Of a stretch of DNA of 64,000 bases, positions 42,329 to 50,343 are shown one piece after another. The stretch's first letter is position 1, and every line of letters begins with the position of its first letter. The position numbers and the translations under genes were made by a program. The notes below the pieces were generated by a model, which saw only the letters and a list, made by a program, of their open reading frames with translations, searched no databases and was not told where the DNA came from. Origin of the DNA: a virus. The stretch is taken from positions 62,001 through 126,000 of the IMG/VR virus record IMGVR_UViG_3300021137_000001, one strand, 5' to 3'.

Positions 42329-42516
42329 AGATAAGTGGAAATCTAATTGAAATAATTTCAGTTATATTACTAGTAGCGGCACTACTGTTTATGTATATCG
42401 ATCGTGATGAAACGAACACGGGGGTTGTGTATGACTGTAGACTTGCTGAGATTAGTGTAGATTATCCGCTAGCAGTTAAAGAACAATGTAGAAAACTATT
42501 GGAAGGTAAGAAATAA
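42325..42516 (+). CDS. Small membrane protein
   Basis: A 63-residue protein with one membrane segment (residues 8-25) and a soluble C-terminus having two Cys (VVYDCRLAEIS, KEQCRKLLEG). It matches the look of small spanin-like or periplasm-facing phage proteins, but no lipobox is seen. Overlaps both neighbours by 4 bases or less. Confidence 0.55.
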   Translation: MKISGNLIEIISVILLVAALLFMYIDRDETNTGVVYDCRLAEISVDYPLAVKEQCRKLLEGKK

Positions 42517-43055
42517 TGTCAGAAATTATGATGGATATCGAAACACTTAGCACACGTCCGGACGCTGTTATTTTAACAGTAGGCGCATGTAAGTTTGACC
42601 CGTACACACAAACAGAAACAACTGGTGACTTCTATCTTAGAATTAACGTAGATGAACAAGCACAACTTGGCAGACATATTGACGAAAACACAGTTGCATG
42701 GTGGGGTCAACAAGCCGCTGATGTACGTGATGAAGCACTAAGTGATAGTAACAGAGTAAGTCTCGAAGAGTTTACAGCACAGCTAAACAAGTTTATGGTA
42801 GGTGCAGGTAATATTTGGTGTCAAGGCCCGGTGTTTGATATTGTAATTCTTGAGAATTTATATCGTCAACTCGGCAAACCAGCACCGTGGTCATATTGGC
42901 AAGTACGTGATAGCAGAACACTATTTGGTACACACGGCGACCCACGCGAAAAAGGCAAAGCAGGTCTGCACAATGCGTTAGAAGATTGTAAATCACAGGC
43001 AGGTGCAGTACAGACAGTATACAAGAACTTAAATGTACAAAAACAATCACGATGA
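42516..43055 (+). CDS. DexA-like 3'-5' exonuclease (DEDDh)
   Basis: A 179-residue exonuclease. MDIETLSTRPDAVILTVGA near residue 6 holds the first D-x-E, and GLHNALEDCKSQA near residue 152 the final H-x4-D, so the DEDDh active site is complete. The family includes T4 DexA and Rv2179c-like exoribonucleases. It may process RNA or help degrade DNA ends. The start overlaps the previous stop. Confidence 0.85.
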   Translation: MSEIMMDIETLSTRPDAVILTVGACKFDPYTQTETTGDFYLRINVDEQAQLGRHIDENTVAWWGQQAADVRDEALSDSNRVSLEEFTAQLNKFMVGAGNIWCQGPVFDIVILENLYRQLGKPAPWSYWQVRDSRTLFGTHGDPREKGKAGLHNALEDCKSQAGAVQTVYKNLNVQKQSR

Positions 43056-43321
43056 ATGAATTAAATCGCGAAGCACTAGTTATATTACAAGAAGAATGTG
43101 CTGAAGTTATTCAAGCGACAAGTAAATGCTTTCGCTTTGGTTTAGACAATGCGCATAAGTCAGGTGCAACACAGCGAGCTAACTTAGAAATGGAAATTGG
43201 CGATATGTTGGCACTTGTTGATATTTTAGTTAATCAAGGTGTAGTTAATACTGCTAATATAAACACAGCTAAAGCAAACAAGATTGAAAAATTAAAGATA
43301 TGGTCATATTTATACGACTAA
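43052..43321 (+). CDS. MazG-like nucleotide pyrophosphohydrolase
   Basis: An 89-residue single-domain MazG-superfamily protein. The ligand motif E-E-C-A-E (residue 12) and E-I-G-D (residue 49) give the E-x-x-E...E-x-x-D pattern that binds Mg. It could remove non-canonical NTPs or alter (p)ppGpp, as suggested for phage MazG, though that role is debated. Overlaps the exonuclease stop. Confidence 0.8.
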   Translation: MNELNREALVILQEECAEVIQATSKCFRFGLDNAHKSGATQRANLEMEIGDMLALVDILVNQGVVNTANINTAKANKIEKLKIWSYLYD

Positions 43322-43330
43322 AGGACAGTT

Positions 43331-43654
43331 ATGGAAATTATATTCGGACGTGAGAACGCAACTAAATTACGTGAGAAGTACACAGTATTAGATTTAGAAA
43401 CAGTTGAGAAAGATGGCGCAAGTATAGAAGTTTTTTGTTTGATTCCAGCTGATAAAATTAGTTTAGGCGACTTGCCTACGTTAGAACAATATACTAATCT
43501 ACATGCGGAATTTCTTGAAGGATATAAGAATAAGCATTATGATTACTGTCGCCAATGTATTACTTACTTAATGGGTAAGTTTTCTGGTGAAGTCGATACA
43601 TTTTATGAAGAAATACTACGCAGAATAAATGATATAGATCCACAAGAAGTTTAA
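43331..43654 (+). CDS. Conserved phage protein, unknown
   Basis: A 107-residue protein: VLDLETVEKDGASIEVFCLIPADKI near residue 18, then a helical C-terminus with CRQCITYLMGKFSGEVDTFYEEIL. Cyanophage-like small protein in character; no function recognised. GGACAG precedes the start. Confidence 0.6.
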   Translation: MEIIFGRENATKLREKYTVLDLETVEKDGASIEVFCLIPADKISLGDLPTLEQYTNLHAEFLEGYKNKHYDYCRQCITYLMGKFSGEVDTFYEEILRRINDIDPQEV

Positions 43655-43688
43655 TTCAGAGCAAACTACTCAGTTAATTTTCACAGGC

Positions 43689-43722
43689 AACTTAGTAAAT
43701 AATATTACTAGGAGCCTAGCCA
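43689..43722 (+). promoter_or_regulatory. Leader of the curli cassette
   Basis: A late-promoter-like AGTAAATA lies 19 bases before the GTG start. CTAGGAGCCTAG is a perfect palindrome that contains the AGGAG ribosome-binding site, so a small hairpin could hide it. Confidence 0.4.
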
Positions 43723-44181
43723 GTGAAAAAAACAATAATAATATTCACACTGCTTGTGGCAATACCCGCACAAGCCGCACCACTACCCGACTTTCAGTTC
43801 AAAAGTCCAAGTTTCAACGGCAACGGGTATGGCACCTACGTTCTAACTATACAGAACGAAGAATATACACGTGCGCAGGCAATACAACAGGCATTAGAAG
43901 CGGCTAAACAAGCGGCAGCCACTGCGGCCAGCAATACTCCACTTAATCAATTCTTAACTAACTTAGAATCACGTGTTCTGGCACAGGTAAGTCAAAACCT
44001 AGCTACAGCTATGTTTGCGGGTGGATCTAGTACCAGCGGCACCTTTAACTTCCAAGGCAATACTATATTCTGGCAAAACAATGGCAGTAATATTAGCCTA
44101 CAGGTCACAGACAACTTAGGTAATGTTACTACTATTAATGTTCCATTGGGTTCATTTAATCTAACGGGATCGACACCATAA
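43723..44181 (+). CDS. csgF: Curli assembly factor CsgF
   Basis: A 152-residue CsgF homologue. Signal peptide residues 1-18 (cleavage after PAQAA), mature start PLPDFQFKSPSFNGNGYG, which matches the CsgF segment that inserts into the CsgG pore (F-x-F-x-N/S-P-x-F-x-G/N). The C-terminal FNFQGNTIFWQNNGSNISLQVTDN..G..TTINVP matches the rest of the family. GTG start, AGGAG upstream. Overlaps csgG. Confidence 0.9.
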   Translation: MKKTIIIFTLLVAIPAQAAPLPDFQFKSPSFNGNGYGTYVLTIQNEEYTRAQAIQQALEAAKQAAATAASNTPLNQFLTNLESRVLAQVSQNLATAMFAGGSSTSGTFNFQGNTIFWQNNGSNISLQVTDNLGNVTTINVPLGSFNLTGSTP

Positions 44182-44996
44182 TGAAACAACTATTGGTATT
44201 ATTATCATTATTGGCATTAACTGGCTGTGCCACTGTTCAGAAAGCTGGGTATGAGCACGAACCTGAATTGGCAAAAAACAAGATGGTAAAAGAGTTTGAT
44301 GCTATTCCAGCACCAGCAGGTCCAAAGATCACTGTAGCAGTCTACAGTTTCCAAGACAAAACAGGGCAACGTAAAAACTCACCTAACATAGCCAGCTTTA
44401 GCACTGCGGTTACACAAGGCGCCGAGCCGTTCTTAATCTCAGCACTACAAGAAGTAGGACATGGACAGTGGTTTGATGTTGTAGAACGTGTAAACGTAGA
44501 CAACTTGATTAAAGAACGCACTATTATTAAACAGATGCGTGACGCTTATGAAGGCACAGCGGCCAAACCATTGGTACCATTACAGTTTGCTGGTATCATT
44601 ATGGAAGGCGGTATTGTAGGCTACGATAGCAGCACAGAATCAGGCGGAATTGCTTATAAATGGTTGGGTATTGGACCACAAACACAGTATAGTAAGGACA
44701 TTGTAACAGTTAGTCTACGAGCAGTGAGTGTTAGCACAGGTAAGGTATTAACCACAGTAACAGTTACTAAGACAGTATATAGCACAGCAGACAGCGTGGC
44801 GGTACTTAAGTTCTTTAGAGGAGGCACATCAGCGTTTGAATTTGAAAGCGGCCTAACTATAAATGAACCCGGTACATTGGCAGTTAAAGCCACTGTTGAA
44901 GCGGCTGTGGTAGAGTTGATCCGTCAAGGTCAACAAAAAGGAATTTGGGACTACAAAGTCTCAGATAATAAGAGTCCGGAACAAACGGACCATTAA
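44181..44996 (+). CDS. csgG: Curli secretion pore CsgG
   Basis: A 271-residue outer-membrane lipoprotein. The lipobox LALTGC (Cys at residue 16) follows a signal helix. TVAVYSFQDKTGQRK near residue 50 and FDVVERVNVDNLIKER near residue 100 are family motifs; YDSSTESGGIAYKWLGIG near 155 and KTVYSTADSVAVLKFF near 195 correspond to the transmembrane hairpins. Nine copies make a pore for unfolded curlin. With CsgF it provides an export route in the host outer membrane. No csgE is seen. Confidence 0.93.
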   Translation: MKQLLVLLSLLALTGCATVQKAGYEHEPELAKNKMVKEFDAIPAPAGPKITVAVYSFQDKTGQRKNSPNIASFSTAVTQGAEPFLISALQEVGHGQWFDVVERVNVDNLIKERTIIKQMRDAYEGTAAKPLVPLQFAGIIMEGGIVGYDSSTESGGIAYKWLGIGPQTQYSKDIVTVSLRAVSVSTGKVLTTVTVTKTVYSTADSVAVLKFFRGGTSAFEFESGLTINEPGTLAVKATVEAAVVELIRQGQQKGIWDYKVSDNKSPEQTDH

Positions 44997-45023
44997 GACC
45001 GTAAAGGTCAAGGAGTAAGACAA

Positions 45024-45863
45024 ATGAAAAAGTTAATAGGACTTTGGAGTTTAGCGTTAATGATGGTAGCTAACGTGGCCATTGCGGCGGACAATAGTAT
45101 CTATATTGACCAAAGCGGCAACACATCTAGTATTTCAGTTACACAAGATGGCGCAGGCAACGTAGTGCGTGGTATACAGGGCACAGGTAGTGATAATACT
45201 ACTCCAGCAACAATTTATGGTAACAGCAACACCGTTACAGTTCAACAGATTGGTACTGGTGATACATTGAGCTTTGGTATACAAACAACTGTAGGCACTG
45301 GCGTTGGTACACTAACTAATGGTGATACTTATCTATACACTGTAAATGGTAATAATGCCACAGCGGTTATTGATAGTAATAACAAAGGTACTGGAACAAG
45401 TGTCAGCAACTACTTAAGCGTAACACAAACTGGCAACAGTGCTAACTTAAATGCTAACATTTTAGGCAGTAATAACAGTATCACAGCCTCTACCGCAGGT
45501 GGTGATAGTAATAGTCTTGTAACAACTGTTAATGGTAACAGCAACTCACAAAATATTACTGTGTCGGGTGGTGGTAGCAATAGCATTACAGTTAACCAAG
45601 GCGTAGGTGGAAGTGCTTTATCAGGTGGTGCTACAGCAACAACTAACAACAACGGTGTAGTTACTCTATCAGTAACTGGCGCAAGCAACACAGTTGGTAT
45701 TAGTCAAACCAGTGCTGGCTTTGCGGACACTACTGTGGTCAGTCTAACTGGTAGCAGCAACGTAGCAAGTATCACACAAAATGCTGTCGCAGGTAACACA
45801 ACTGTAAACTTAACCAGTGTGGGATCAAGTAACCATTTTACAATTAACTCTAACGCACATTAA
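45024..45863 (+). CDS. Exported curlin-repeat protein 1 (CsgA/B-like)
   Basis: A 279-residue protein. Signal peptide to residue 21 (AIAA). Mature part is curlin-type repeats of about 20-25 residues with the pattern N-x3-V/I-x-Q-x-G (for example SIYIDQSGNTSSISVTQDGAGN near residue 24 and NYLSVTQTGNSANLN near 134). Asn, Ser, Thr and Gly make most of the sequence. Such proteins form amyloid fibres once exported by CsgG. AAGGAG precedes the start. A short GACC/GGTC hairpin lies in the leader. Confidence 0.85.
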   Translation: MKKLIGLWSLALMMVANVAIAADNSIYIDQSGNTSSISVTQDGAGNVVRGIQGTGSDNTTPATIYGNSNTVTVQQIGTGDTLSFGIQTTVGTGVGTLTNGDTYLYTVNGNNATAVIDSNNKGTGTSVSNYLSVTQTGNSANLNANILGSNNSITASTAGGDSNSLVTTVNGNSNSQNITVSGGGSNSITVNQGVGGSALSGGATATTNNNGVVTLSVTGASNTVGISQTSAGFADTTVVSLTGSSNVASITQNAVAGNTTVNLTSVGSSNHFTINSNAH

Positions 45864-45871
45864 GAGAGCTT

Positions 45872-47002
45872 GTGAAGATATGTCAATTAATACTAACCAT
45901 ACTGTTAGGGATTATGTCCTTGAACAGTATGGCTTCAATCGGTACGGTAACTGAACAAACTGCCGTTCCCGGCAACATCACACGATCAACTAAGACAGTA
46001 CCTGCGTCCAAGGGCACAGGGGTTGAAATGAACGACGCGGTTAATACCACTAAAGGTAAGGTGGGTATTACATTCCAAGATGACACACGTGTCGAGGTCA
46101 ATGAAAATAGCAAATTAGTCATCGATGACTTTGTCTACGACCCTAAACAAGGCACAGGCAAGTTGGCCATGAAGTTTGCTTCAGGCACAGTTCGTTACGC
46201 ATCGGGTGCTATAGCACACAGTAACCCTAATGCCGTGGCCTTAAACACCCCTAGCGCGACCATAGCAGTGCGCGGCACTGACTTTAGTGCTACAGTCGAC
46301 GAAGCTGGCGCAAGTACCATTATCCTACTGCCAAGTTGCCCTAAGAATTGGGTAGATATAGATCGCGACTGTAAAACAGGCGCAATTGAAGTCATGAATG
46401 AAGCAGGCAGTGTCCTACTTAATAAACCATTCCAGGGCACTAAAGTAGAATCGCGCAACATACCTCCAATGAAACCTGCTATATTAAACCTAAGTCTAGA
46501 TACTATTAATAATCTATTGATTGTTGATGTGCCTAGACAAATTGACCGAAGCAAAATAGAACAACAGCAGGCGCAGGCCAAAGAAGCAGGCAACATGCTG
46601 GATCAAAACTTCTTAAAACAAAACTTTTTAGAAAATGAATTTGACAAAGAAGGCCCAGTCTGGGATAACCCATTGGCACAACCACTACTACAACAATATT
46701 TCCTAGAGAATATTTTTAACATTCTAGCAGATCAATTACAACAAGAAACAGCGGCACTGTTACAGAATGTTCTAGCACCGCAGAATCAATTATTACCTGA
46801 CTATAAAAAATCCACAGGTGTAACAGTTCAACAAGATCCTACCATGGTTGAGCTATGTCGTCCAGATGGCGGCAGTAACATAGAATGTGTTAAGACACCG
46901 CATGATCAAAACTCAACGGTGTATATGACACAGGACAGTGTTACTATTAAGAATCGTATTAACACAGGTGGTAATACTATTATTACCCTAAAACAAAACT
47001 AA
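45872..47002 (+). CDS. FecR-domain exported protein
   Basis: A 376-residue protein with a signal peptide (residues 1-22). Residues 30-180 are a FecR domain: KTVPASKGTGVEMNDAVNTTKGKVGITFQDDTRVEV and LNTPSATIAVRGTDFSA are typical. The rest has a coiled coil (residues 225-245) and Asn/Gln-rich helices (NFLKQNFLENEF). In the curli setting it may anchor or nucleate fibres in the periplasm or on the surface. GTG start 9 bases after the previous stop; stop overlaps the next start (TAATG). Confidence 0.8.
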   Translation: MKICQLILTILLGIMSLNSMASIGTVTEQTAVPGNITRSTKTVPASKGTGVEMNDAVNTTKGKVGITFQDDTRVEVNENSKLVIDDFVYDPKQGTGKLAMKFASGTVRYASGAIAHSNPNAVALNTPSATIAVRGTDFSATVDEAGASTIILLPSCPKNWVDIDRDCKTGAIEVMNEAGSVLLNKPFQGTKVESRNIPPMKPAILNLSLDTINNLLIVDVPRQIDRSKIEQQQAQAKEAGNMLDQNFLKQNFLENEFDKEGPVWDNPLAQPLLQQYFLENIFNILADQLQQETAALLQNVLAPQNQLLPDYKKSTGVTVQQDPTMVELCRPDGGSNIECVKTPHDQNSTVYMTQDSVTIKNRINTGGNTIITLKQN

Positions 47003-48438
47003 TGCGTAAATTTCTATTACTACTATTATTAGTCTGTAACGCGGCCTGGGCTGATATAACTCAGGAACACTTTAGTTTCGCACAGGTATTTGACGTTCAA
47101 TGGTATATCAGTGGCAGTACCTTAAATGCCAGTGGATTTAATTACTTGTATGCCAGCGTGGATGCCAGTGGTAATCAAAATGCTGCACGCTTAACATCTG
47201 GACAAACATCTGCCTATGCTGGGGCTGGTGACTACTTGGCCTTTTTTCACAGCTCAAACTATCCTGGAACCTACGGACTTGGTGTTTACAGTAGCAGTGG
47301 CACATTGGTGCGAGTGTTAGACTACACTGGTTCATTTGTGGCTCTAGCCAATGGTGCTATATTTTATAATGGTAATAATTCGTGGGGCACCTTGTTTACC
47401 ACAGCACAGGGCTATAACTATGGGCAAGGTGGATCCTGGACTATTACACAAAGTTATCCTAGCACATCCTATATGACCAGCTATACTCCGCCTAATACTA
47501 CTCCCTTGGCGGCAGGACAATCAGCACCTCCCGCTGTTACTGTAACCAGCAGAGTAAACTCAACAATTACCACAACAGCCACGAGTGGAGCAACTGTCTA
47601 CACATATAGTCAACCTATAACCACTACCTACTACAGTGACGGCTCACAGACAGTGGCCAACAACGGATCAGCAACATTAATCAGCACCACTGTCACTGGC
47701 ACCAGTGGCGGCATTACCACAGGGCAACAGGCTGACGTAACTGTATTCAACAATAACGTAATTAACGGCTCTAGCGTCTACATTCAACAAAGTGGCAACA
47801 ATGATAATATCAATATACAGCAGATTGGTACGCACAATCAAATTGGTGGTATTGGCTCACAGTTTGCTCAGATACAAAACGGCAATAATAACATTATTAT
47901 TAAGCAGGGTAATGGCAATGCTGGACAAAATGAAATCGACTTGAGTGTAGCGGGCGGTAGCAATACATTGACCATCACACAGGCCAATGACACTGCGGGT
48001 ATAAGTGCTGGCAGTAACTATCAACTGATAAATGTAAATGGAGTAGGCAATAACATAACCACCACACAGACCAACGATGGTGGGTTAGTTGGACACTTTG
48101 CTGAAATAAATGTCACTGGCAGCAGTGATACTGTTGGTCTAACACAGGCCAACAATGGACAAAAACAAGCATTTGTCACAGTAGTTGGCAATAACAACTC
48201 AGTTACAGCAAGTCAATCTGGTCTAGGACAGCACTATCTAAGCATTGGTGAGTCAGGCAATGGTAATAGTGCTACTGTTACACAAACAGGATCAACAGCC
48301 AATTCAGCAACTATAACGCTGATCAACGCTGGTTCACCAGCAAGTGTAAACTTAACACAGACTGGCGGACAAAGTTATAGTATAACCCAATCATGCGTGA
48401 CCAACTGCGGAACAGTAACAGTCAGACAGGGTAATTAA
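47002..48438 (+). CDS. Large exported curlin-repeat protein 2
   Basis: A 478-residue protein. Signal peptide residues 1-16 (AAWA). Residues 17-240 form a non-repeat domain rich in Ser, Tyr and Gly (FYNGNNSWGTLFTTAQGYNYG). From residue 245 curlin repeats follow (SVYIQQSGNNDNINIQQIGTHN and more, about nine). It ends with a two-Cys motif, SCVTNCGTVTVRQGN. The N-terminal domain may bind a surface or act as adhesin, with the repeat part joining the curli fibre. Translationally coupled to the FecR-domain gene. Confidence 0.8.
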   Translation: MRKFLLLLLLVCNAAWADITQEHFSFAQVFDVQWYISGSTLNASGFNYLYASVDASGNQNAARLTSGQTSAYAGAGDYLAFFHSSNYPGTYGLGVYSSSGTLVRVLDYTGSFVALANGAIFYNGNNSWGTLFTTAQGYNYGQGGSWTITQSYPSTSYMTSYTPPNTTPLAAGQSAPPAVTVTSRVNSTITTTATSGATVYTYSQPITTTYYSDGSQTVANNGSATLISTTVTGTSGGITTGQQADVTVFNNNVINGSSVYIQQSGNNDNINIQQIGTHNQIGGIGSQFAQIQNGNNNIIIKQGNGNAGQNEIDLSVAGGSNTLTITQANDTAGISAGSNYQLINVNGVGNNITTTQTNDGGLVGHFAEINVTGSSDTVGLTQANNGQKQAFVTVVGNNNSVTASQSGLGQHYLSIGESGNGNSATVTQTGSTANSATITLINAGSPASVNLTQTGGQSYSITQSCVTNCGTVTVRQGN

Positions 48439-48481
48439 TCATATTGTAATCTAAATTGTAATCTGTTATTGATCAATATGT

Positions 48482-48489
48482 TATAAATA
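48482..48489 (+). promoter_or_regulatory. T4-late-type promoter
   Basis: Perfect TATAAATA, 21 bases before the next start, with AAGGAGG between. Confidence 0.65.
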
Positions 48490-48510
48490 TCTTACAAGGA
48501 GGACAACGTG

Positions 48511-48669
48511 ATGAAACAACGTAAATTAATTACCAAGTTATATCAGGCTTGTCTCGACCACGATACACAAACAATTAACGAACTACGTAAAAAAGAGTTT
48601 AAGAAAATTGTGAAACATAAGGCCGAAGGTAAGCCATTTGATAGCAAGTGGTCTGTAGTTAAGTTTTAA
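48511..48669 (+). CDS. Small basic phage protein
   Basis: A 52-residue basic protein starting [18 protein letters not shown] and containing [20 protein letters not shown], a pattern I associate with short conserved proteins of T4-like marine phages. A very good AAGGAGG lies 10 bases upstream (ATG; the GTG just before is an alternative). Function unknown. Closed by a strong terminator. Confidence 0.6.
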   Translation: MKQRKLITKLYQACLDHDTQTINELRKKEFKKIVKHKAEGKPFDSKWSVVKF

Positions 48670-48680
48670 CTACGTCAATA

Positions 48681-48708
48681 AAAAGCCCCAATTAAGGGGC
48701 TTTTTGTT
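48681..48708 (+). terminator. Rho-independent terminator
   Basis: AAAAGCCCC / GGGGCTTTT with a 6-base loop and a T tract. Separates the curli cassette from the curlin relic. Confidence 0.92.
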
Positions 48709-48725
48709 ATGCGTATGTATCTGTT

Positions 48726-49166
48726 GTGATTGGCAATGTAGTTACAAGTGATAGCAATGCAGTTACTATAACACAACAAGGTACTGGTATTAAAACTGCT
48801 GGTGTTGAGATACAATCAGGCATCAACAATGGAGTAACTATCAATCAGGATGGTAGTGGTAATCACGTTTCTAATATACAGAACTTAAATGGTAGTGCTA
48901 ATAATATTACTGTTGGGCAAACAGGAGATGGTAATCATACATTTAATTTACTAGGCGGCATTGGTACTACTAACAGTGGTAACACAGTAACAGCAATACA
49001 AAGTGGCGGAACTGGTGCAGATAAAAACTTTACACTTAACATGAACGGAACGGGTGGTGCTAATGTAAATATTCAGCAGACTAATCCTACTCAAGCAAAC
49101 ACAGGTAATATGTCTATTACTTGTAACACTGGTAGTTGCGGTACATATAATTATACCAGACAATAA
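48726..49166 (+). pseudogene. Curlin-repeat relic without signal peptide
   Basis: A 146-residue frame of curlin repeats (NAVTITQQGTG, NGVTINQDGSGN, NNITVGQTGDGN) ending with CNTGSCGTYNYTRQ, like the two-Cys end of the protein at 47002. There is no signal peptide and no good start (GTG at 48726 without a ribosome-binding site, 18 bases after a terminator). It is probably the 3' end of a third curlin gene cut off by insertion of the small gene and terminator before it. Confidence 0.6.
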
Positions 49167-49169
49167 ATA
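49162..49169 (+). promoter_or_regulatory. T4-late-type promoter, leaderless geometry
   Basis: AATAAATA, then CATTT and ATG at 49175. It overlaps the end of the curlin relic. Confidence 0.55.
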
Positions 49170-49174
49170 CATTT

Positions 49175-49270
49175 ATGTACACATGGCGCGAATATTTTAT
49201 TTTTACTGAAATTGTATTATTTTTCTTTCTGGTATTTGCCACGCCGTGGATAGAAAGGATAATACTGTGA
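49175..49270 (+). CDS. Mini membrane protein (31 residues)
   Basis: Starts MYTWREYFIF; residues 8-24 are one membrane segment (FIFTEIVLFFFLVFATPW). The ATG is at the predicted +1 of a late promoter. Its TGA overlaps the next GTG. It could be a small late membrane effector; no family recognised. Confidence 0.5.
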   Translation: MYTWREYFIFTEIVLFFFLVFATPWIERIIL

Positions 49271-49344
49271 GTTGGTATAAACATACTCCACATCCAAAGA
49301 ACCCTCCAGAACCACCCAGTCCATCCACCCCAAGCGTTAATTAA
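49267..49344 (+). CDS. Mini Pro-rich protein (25 residues)
   Basis: Starts with GTG in the TGA of the mini membrane protein (GTGA), reading MSWYKHTPHPKNPPEPP and ending in a Pro/Ser tail. A WYKHTPHPK start of this sort is something I associate with T4-like marine phages, without certainty. Coupled translation is likely. Confidence 0.45.
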   Translation: MSWYKHTPHPKNPPEPPSPSTPSVN

Positions 49345-49406
49345 CTTTCTGTAATATTACTGTAACATGAATATGCTTAAATAATAGTATAGCCGGGGGA
49401 TTAGTA

Positions 49407-50207
49407 GTGAATACAACAGTCACAAAATATAAAACGATCTGCATATCCGATTGTCATCTTGGCACTAAAGATGCGCAAGCAGACATACTCAACAACTTTC
49501 TTAAACATCATACTTGCGAAGACTTATTTTTAGTGGGTGATATTATTGATGGCTGGAAGATACAGCAAAACAAATGGCGTTGGAAACAAAGTCACACTAA
49601 CGTAATACGTAGACTACTTGGCTTTGCTAAACATGGAGTACGAGTTACATTTGTTACGGGCAATCACGATGAGTTTATTCGCCCATTTGTTGCGCATGGA
49701 TTAACATTTGACGGCATTTATGTATGCAATCAAGCAGAATACAGAAGTATAGATGGCAAATTGTTTTTAATAACACACGGTGATATGTTTGATGGTATTA
49801 CACGACTTGCTCCGTGGTTAAACTTCCTCGGCGACAAGGCATACGATGCTGTACTGTGGATTAATACACGCTTTAATTACCTCAGACATAGAATGGGATT
49901 TGGTTACTGGAGTCTTAGTAAGTACCTTAAACATAAAGTGAAGAAAGCGATTGATTTCGTGTTCAAATTTGAAGAAACCATTACCGATTACTGTGCAAAA
50001 CGTGGATTTGATGGCGTTATTTGCGGACATATACATACACCAGAGATTAAAACAATGCCGAATGGTATTATATACATGAATGACGGCGACTGGGTAGAAA
50101 CATGCAGTGCGCTAGTTGAACACTATGATGGACGATGGGAAATAATTTATTGGACAAAGGCAAGCGACAATGTGGATACTACTCCTGTTAGCCGTAAACG
50201 TAAGTGA
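49407..50207 (+). CDS. LpxH-like UDP-2,3-diacylglucosamine pyrophosphatase family phosphoesterase
   Basis: A 266-residue metallophosphoesterase. Metal ligands are seen in order: SDCHLG (residue 14), GDIIDGW (47), GNHDE (90), HGDMFD (125) and GHIHTPE (209). The family includes LpxH of lipid A synthesis, and this gene pair (phosphoesterase plus family 4 glycosyltransferase) is a common bacterial arrangement. GTG start with GGGGGA upstream. A small reading frame begins in its last 38 bases. Confidence 0.82.
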   Translation: MNTTVTKYKTICISDCHLGTKDAQADILNNFLKHHTCEDLFLVGDIIDGWKIQQNKWRWKQSHTNVIRRLLGFAKHGVRVTFVTGNHDEFIRPFVAHGLTFDGIYVCNQAEYRSIDGKLFLITHGDMFDGITRLAPWLNFLGDKAYDAVLWINTRFNYLRHRMGFGYWSLSKYLKHKVKKAIDFVFKFEETITDYCAKRGFDGVICGHIHTPEIKTMPNGIIYMNDGDWVETCSALVEHYDGRWEIIYWTKASDNVDTTPVSRKRK

Positions 50208-50343
50208 CCCAACAGATATACCGGGTCGAGCAACAATACAATTTCGTTCACAGCAAGAATGTGAACAAGCAAGAGCAACAGTAACAAGCTGGTTAAAATT
50301 TGAGTCTTTTAAGGTAACAACACAATGTCAAAAATCCTCATAG
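50170..50343 (+). CDS. Overlapping small secreted-type protein
   Basis: A 57-residue frame overlapping the end of the phosphoesterase gene by 38 bases and the start of the glycosyltransferase gene by 19. It reads MWILLLLAVNVSDPTDIPG, a signal-like hydrophobic start, then QFRSQQECEQARATV and ends TTQCQKSS. The two Cys and the F-x-S-x3-C-x3-A pattern are typical of small exported phage proteins. It fills the otherwise empty gap between the two genes. No strong ribosome-binding site is seen. Confidence 0.5.
   Translation: MWILLLLAVNVSDPTDIPGRATIQFRSQQECEQARATVTSWLKFESFKVTTQCQKSS

Noticed and set aside
45410-45691. Minus-strand frame in the curlin gene
   Set aside because: Shadow of the Asn/Thr repeats; Leu/Val/Pro-only translation.
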